Part shown: piece by piece, positions 6,088-8,305 of the stretch
Numbering within the stretch: the stretch's first letter is position 1
Layout of the letters: every line of letters begins with the position of its first letter
The notes under the pieces: generated by a model
The model's database searches: none
Told to the model about the DNA's origin: nothing
What the model saw: the letters and a program-made list of their open reading frames with translations, nothing else
Made by a program: the position numbers and the translations under genes
NCBI GenBank assembly: GCA_051892875.1
Contig: JBJFGR010000113.1
Span: 1 to 8,305 of the forward strand
DNA from: JBJFGR01 sp051892875
GTDB lineage: Bacteria; Pseudomonadota; Gammaproteobacteria; Enterobacterales; Succinivibrionaceae
Direction: 5' to 3'
DNA length: 8,305 nucleotides

Positions 6088-7132
6088 TACTCTTTCAATA
6101 GATTGTGTACTATTAGAAAAATGTAATTTAAATTGTCTACATTGTTTTCAAAATCATACACAAAAAGAAATAAGTATAGATTATTTAAAGAGTTTACCTA
6201 ATAAGTTAAATTTACTTATATCAGCACTCTTAAAAAAACATCCAAATACTAAAATCTTAAAACTTTCTATTCGAGGTGGCGAACTATTTCAAGATAGCAT
6301 TTCTGATGAATTTATAAATGCCTACAAAGATATCATTTTATCTCAGTACTCTACTCATAAAATTAAAATACAATGCCATGTAATGTCAAATGGTATCTAT
6401 GATAATATAGAAAGAGTAATAAACTTTTTAAAAGATATAAATTCTAAAATAACTCTATCTTATGATTCCTTTGGACGATTTACTTCAGAAAAACAAAAAT
6501 CATTATTTATAAATAACTTTAATAAATTAAAAAATGACAATTTAATTGAAAACGTTGCTATTACTTTAACAAAACCTGCAATAAAAAACTATGTTGAAAA
6601 TCCAAAACAGCTAAAAGTCTTTGAAGATATAAACTTAGATATAAACAACTATGTACCGACAAAAAATAAAGATCTTTTATTACCGACAGATGAAGATATT
6701 TTTATATTCTTTAAGACCTTATTAGATAATGACATCTTTAATTGTATTTATTTACAAAGTTTACTTGAAAATACTTTAGACTCAAATAAAAAAATAACGA
6801 AAGCATGTAATTGTAAAAATACAGTCATTTTTTATGAAAATAAATTACATTATAGTTGTAATGTTTATATCCCTTCTTTGGATTTAATTCAATTTTATGG
6901 AAAAGATTTTAAACATATAAAAGAAGAAGATGCAGTAGAATATATAACTAAGAAAGGTATGACAAAAAGAAATTGCTTTTTATGTGAACATTATAATAAT
7001 TGTAGTATGTACTGTTGGATGCAGCTTTGTCATGAAGATTACATTTTACAAGAATGCCCGCATAGAAAAATAAGACAGTATATAAAGAATAATCCAGATA
7101 TTATTAAGAGATATTTACAATGGAAAAAGTAA
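6056..7132 (+). CDS. Radical SAM/SPASM-type protein, first of a paralogous tandem group
   Basis: This 358-residue protein has CNLNCLHC (C23, C27, C30), RGGEL (GGE at 74-76), SNG at 111-113, LSYDSFGRF at 134-142 and ITLTK further on. The C-terminal SPASM-like region holds CNC, a YSCNVY segment and then C307, C310, C316, C320-W, C325 and C334 in the pattern CX2CX5CX3CW...CPHRK. The next gene shares nearly all of these landmarks, including LLPTDEDIF versus LLPTDEEIF, so the two are paralogues. The ATG at 6056 lies 32 bases inside the previous gene and has no evident Shine-Dalgarno; translation may depend on ribosomes finishing the upstream gene. Peptide or protein modification is the family expectation; the substrate is unknown. 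Confidence 0.87.
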   Translation: MNIDYETLKNNTLSIDCVLLEKCNLNCLHCFQNHTQKEISIDYLKSLPNKLNLLISALLKKHPNTKILKLSIRGGELFQDSISDEFINAYKDIILSQYSTHKIKIQCHVMSNGIYDNIERVINFLKDINSKITLSYDSFGRFTSEKQKSLFINNFNKLKNDNLIENVAITLTKPAIKNYVENPKQLKVFEDINLDINNYVPTKNKDLLLPTDEDIFIFFKTLLDNDIFNCIYLQSLLENTLDSNKKITKACNCKNTVIFYENKLHYSCNVYIPSLDLIQFYGKDFKHIKEEDAVEYITKKGMTKRNCFLCEHYNNCSMYCWMQLCHEDYILQECPHRKIRQYIKNNPDIIKRYLQWKK

Positions 7133-8232
7133 CTCCTCCGATTATACCTTTTTACAAAGAGCCAGAATCATATGAAATTGCCTGTATGTTCTTTGAAAAT
7201 TGTAATCTAAAATGTAATTTTTGTTTTGAATCACACATAAACAAAAAGATAGATACTAAATACATTGAAAATTTACATACAATTATTTATGATAATTTTA
7301 GAAAAGAATATGAAAAATATCCTTCTATAAAAACTGTATATTTAATGCTATGGGGAGGAGAAATCTTTTTCGATTCTTTATCGGATGAAATTTTTAATAG
7401 TTATTATAAATTTGTTAATAATATAAATTCCCTTTTTAAATTACATTTCCCTAAAATTAATATTCTGTTCTCTTGGCTTTCTAACGGAGTATTCAATAAA
7501 AGAAAAAGAGTATTAGATCTAGTAAATTATTCAAAAGGTATAATCAATTTGAGTTATGATCCTTGTAATAGATTTAAAACTAAAACTCAATTGAATACTA
7601 TGCTAGAATCTGCTAAATATTTTAAAGAAAATAATGTTGGTAAGAAAATATCAATTACTTTAACAAAATCTTCAATTCAAGCTTTTATAAACGATAAATC
7701 ACATTTAAAGTATTTCAAAGAACTCGGATATAATATAGATTTAAATTATTATATCGCAAATCCAAACTGGGAAGAATTGCTGCCAACTGACGAAGAAATA
7801 TTTAGCTTTTTTGAATGGGCTATTAAAAACAAATTATATGAAATTAAAGTATTAGAGAGGCTATTCCAATATTTCTGTAAAGATAACATTTCGAAATATT
7901 GTGATTGTCAATATTGTTCTCAAATTACACACGGTGAATGGAGTGTAGATTGTGCAACTTGCAGTTCTTTATTACCACGTGAAAATTTTTATGGTGAATA
8001 TACACAAAACATTACAGAAGAAAATACAAATAAGATAAAAGCAACCCTAGGTTTACAAAAAAGAGGATGCTTAACATGTAAGTATTATAACAGATGTCAA
8101 ATGTTTTGTTGGATTGCAATTGTTTTTAATAAGTTTAAACCTACGATTTGTCCTTATAAAAGAGTTTATGAGTATATTGAAAACAATAAAGAAGTTTTAA
8201 TAGATTATTTGGATTGGCGAAATGGTTACTAG
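7120..8232 (+). CDS. Radical SAM/SPASM-type protein, paralogue of the preceding gene
   Basis: At 370 residues this is the longest of the set. It has CNLKCNFC (C28, C32, C35), WGGEIFFDSLSDE (GGE at 79-81), SNG at 121-123, LSYDPCNRF at 144-152, ITLTK, and LLPTDEEIF. Its C-terminal array is C317, C320, C326, C330-W and C344 in CX2CX5CX3CW...CPYKR, preceded by CDCQYC and a DCATC segment. This parallels the gene before it almost motif by motif, so they arose by tandem duplication and have since diverged (the sequence between motifs is quite different). AGAGAT lies about eight bases before the ATG. It overlaps the previous gene by 13 bases and the next by 11. The reaction and substrate are unknown, with peptide or protein modification most likely. 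Confidence 0.88.
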   Translation: MEKVTPPIIPFYKEPESYEIACMFFENCNLKCNFCFESHINKKIDTKYIENLHTIIYDNFRKEYEKYPSIKTVYLMLWGGEIFFDSLSDEIFNSYYKFVNNINSLFKLHFPKINILFSWLSNGVFNKRKRVLDLVNYSKGIINLSYDPCNRFKTKTQLNTMLESAKYFKENNVGKKISITLTKSSIQAFINDKSHLKYFKELGYNIDLNYYIANPNWEELLPTDEEIFSFFEWAIKNKLYEIKVLERLFQYFCKDNISKYCDCQYCSQITHGEWSVDCATCSSLLPRENFYGEYTQNITEENTNKIKATLGLQKRGCLTCKYYNRCQMFCWIAIVFNKFKPTICPYKRVYEYIENNKEVLIDYLDWRNGY

Positions 8233-8305
8233 TTCTCAAGATATACGTTTTGGTTTTGATTGTATTTTATTCGAAGCTTGTAATTTAAGATGCAAATTTT
8301 GTTTA
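8222..8305 (+). CDS. N-terminus of a further radical SAM protein (3' truncated by window edge)
   Basis: From the ATG at 8222 there are 28 residues ending at the right edge: the start is MVTSSQDIRFGFD, then C14, then the cluster motif CNLRCKFC with C20, C24 and C27. The lead DCILFEACNLRC is very like DCVLLEKCNLNC two genes upstream, so this is probably a third member of that paralogous group. The start lies 11 bases inside the previous gene, with a GGATTGG stretch upstream as a plausible ribosome site. The rest of the protein, including any SPASM domain, lies outside the window. Confidence 0.8.
   Translation, partial: MVTSSQDIRFGFDCILFEACNLRCKFCL

Noticed and set aside
6508..6515. TATAAATA, the T4-type late promoter sequence
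   Set aside because: It lies in the middle of a radical SAM gene in very AT-rich DNA with no gene start just downstream; a chance match is likely.
1..8305. tRNA genes, CRISPR arrays, insertion-sequence ends, reverse transcriptase or diversity-generating repeats
   Set aside because: Reading through the window showed no cloverleaf-type sequence, regularly spaced repeats, transposase or reverse-transcriptase motifs; almost every base is in a supported gene.

Overview
This window is very AT-rich and tightly packed, with overlapping or nearly abutting genes on both strands and almost no intergenic DNA. It looks like part of a tailed double-stranded DNA phage (probably a large one) or a prophage. 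The best direct evidence is a 172-residue protein whose C-terminal half matches a motif I recognise from small phage tail or tail-fibre-assembly proteins (GYDNI, then EAKAAIAYRD). Several genes have purine-rich Shine-Dalgarno sites, so the host uses conventional initiation. I cannot name the host.

Layout. Bases 2-160 are the end of an unidentified plus-strand gene. Its stop codon shares the bases TTAA with the stop of the convergent gene next to it. Bases 157-3869 hold five minus-strand genes. In transcription order these are: a 226-residue protein carrying 29 consecutive serines near its C-terminus; its shorter paralogue (183 residues) without that tract; the tail-type protein (172 residues); a radical SAM protein (292 residues); and an aminotransferase class V-like protein (337 residues) in which the PLP-binding lysine appears to be alanine. 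Bases 3870-3939 are a short divergent control region with a palindromic -10-like box and a 7-bp dyad. From 3940 to the right edge runs a plus-strand operon: an unrecognised 139-residue protein, then four complete radical SAM genes and the start of a fifth, each start lying inside the end of the gene before it.

How the genes may work together. Six radical SAM proteins lie within about 7 kb. The five complete ones have CX3CX2C and GG[E/D] motifs and cysteine-rich C-termini; in four these look like SPASM-type auxiliary-cluster domains, which are typical of enzymes that modify peptides or proteins. All five also share an S-aromatic-[D/N/Q]...R-[F/L] motif, so they appear to be one expanded family. 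Their placement beside phage appendage genes, one with a 29-serine tail, suggests that the phage modifies a virion protein after translation. That is inference. The main alternative is a small-molecule or DNA hypermodification pathway, since some phage thymidine-hypermodification pathways pair radical SAM and PLP enzymes.
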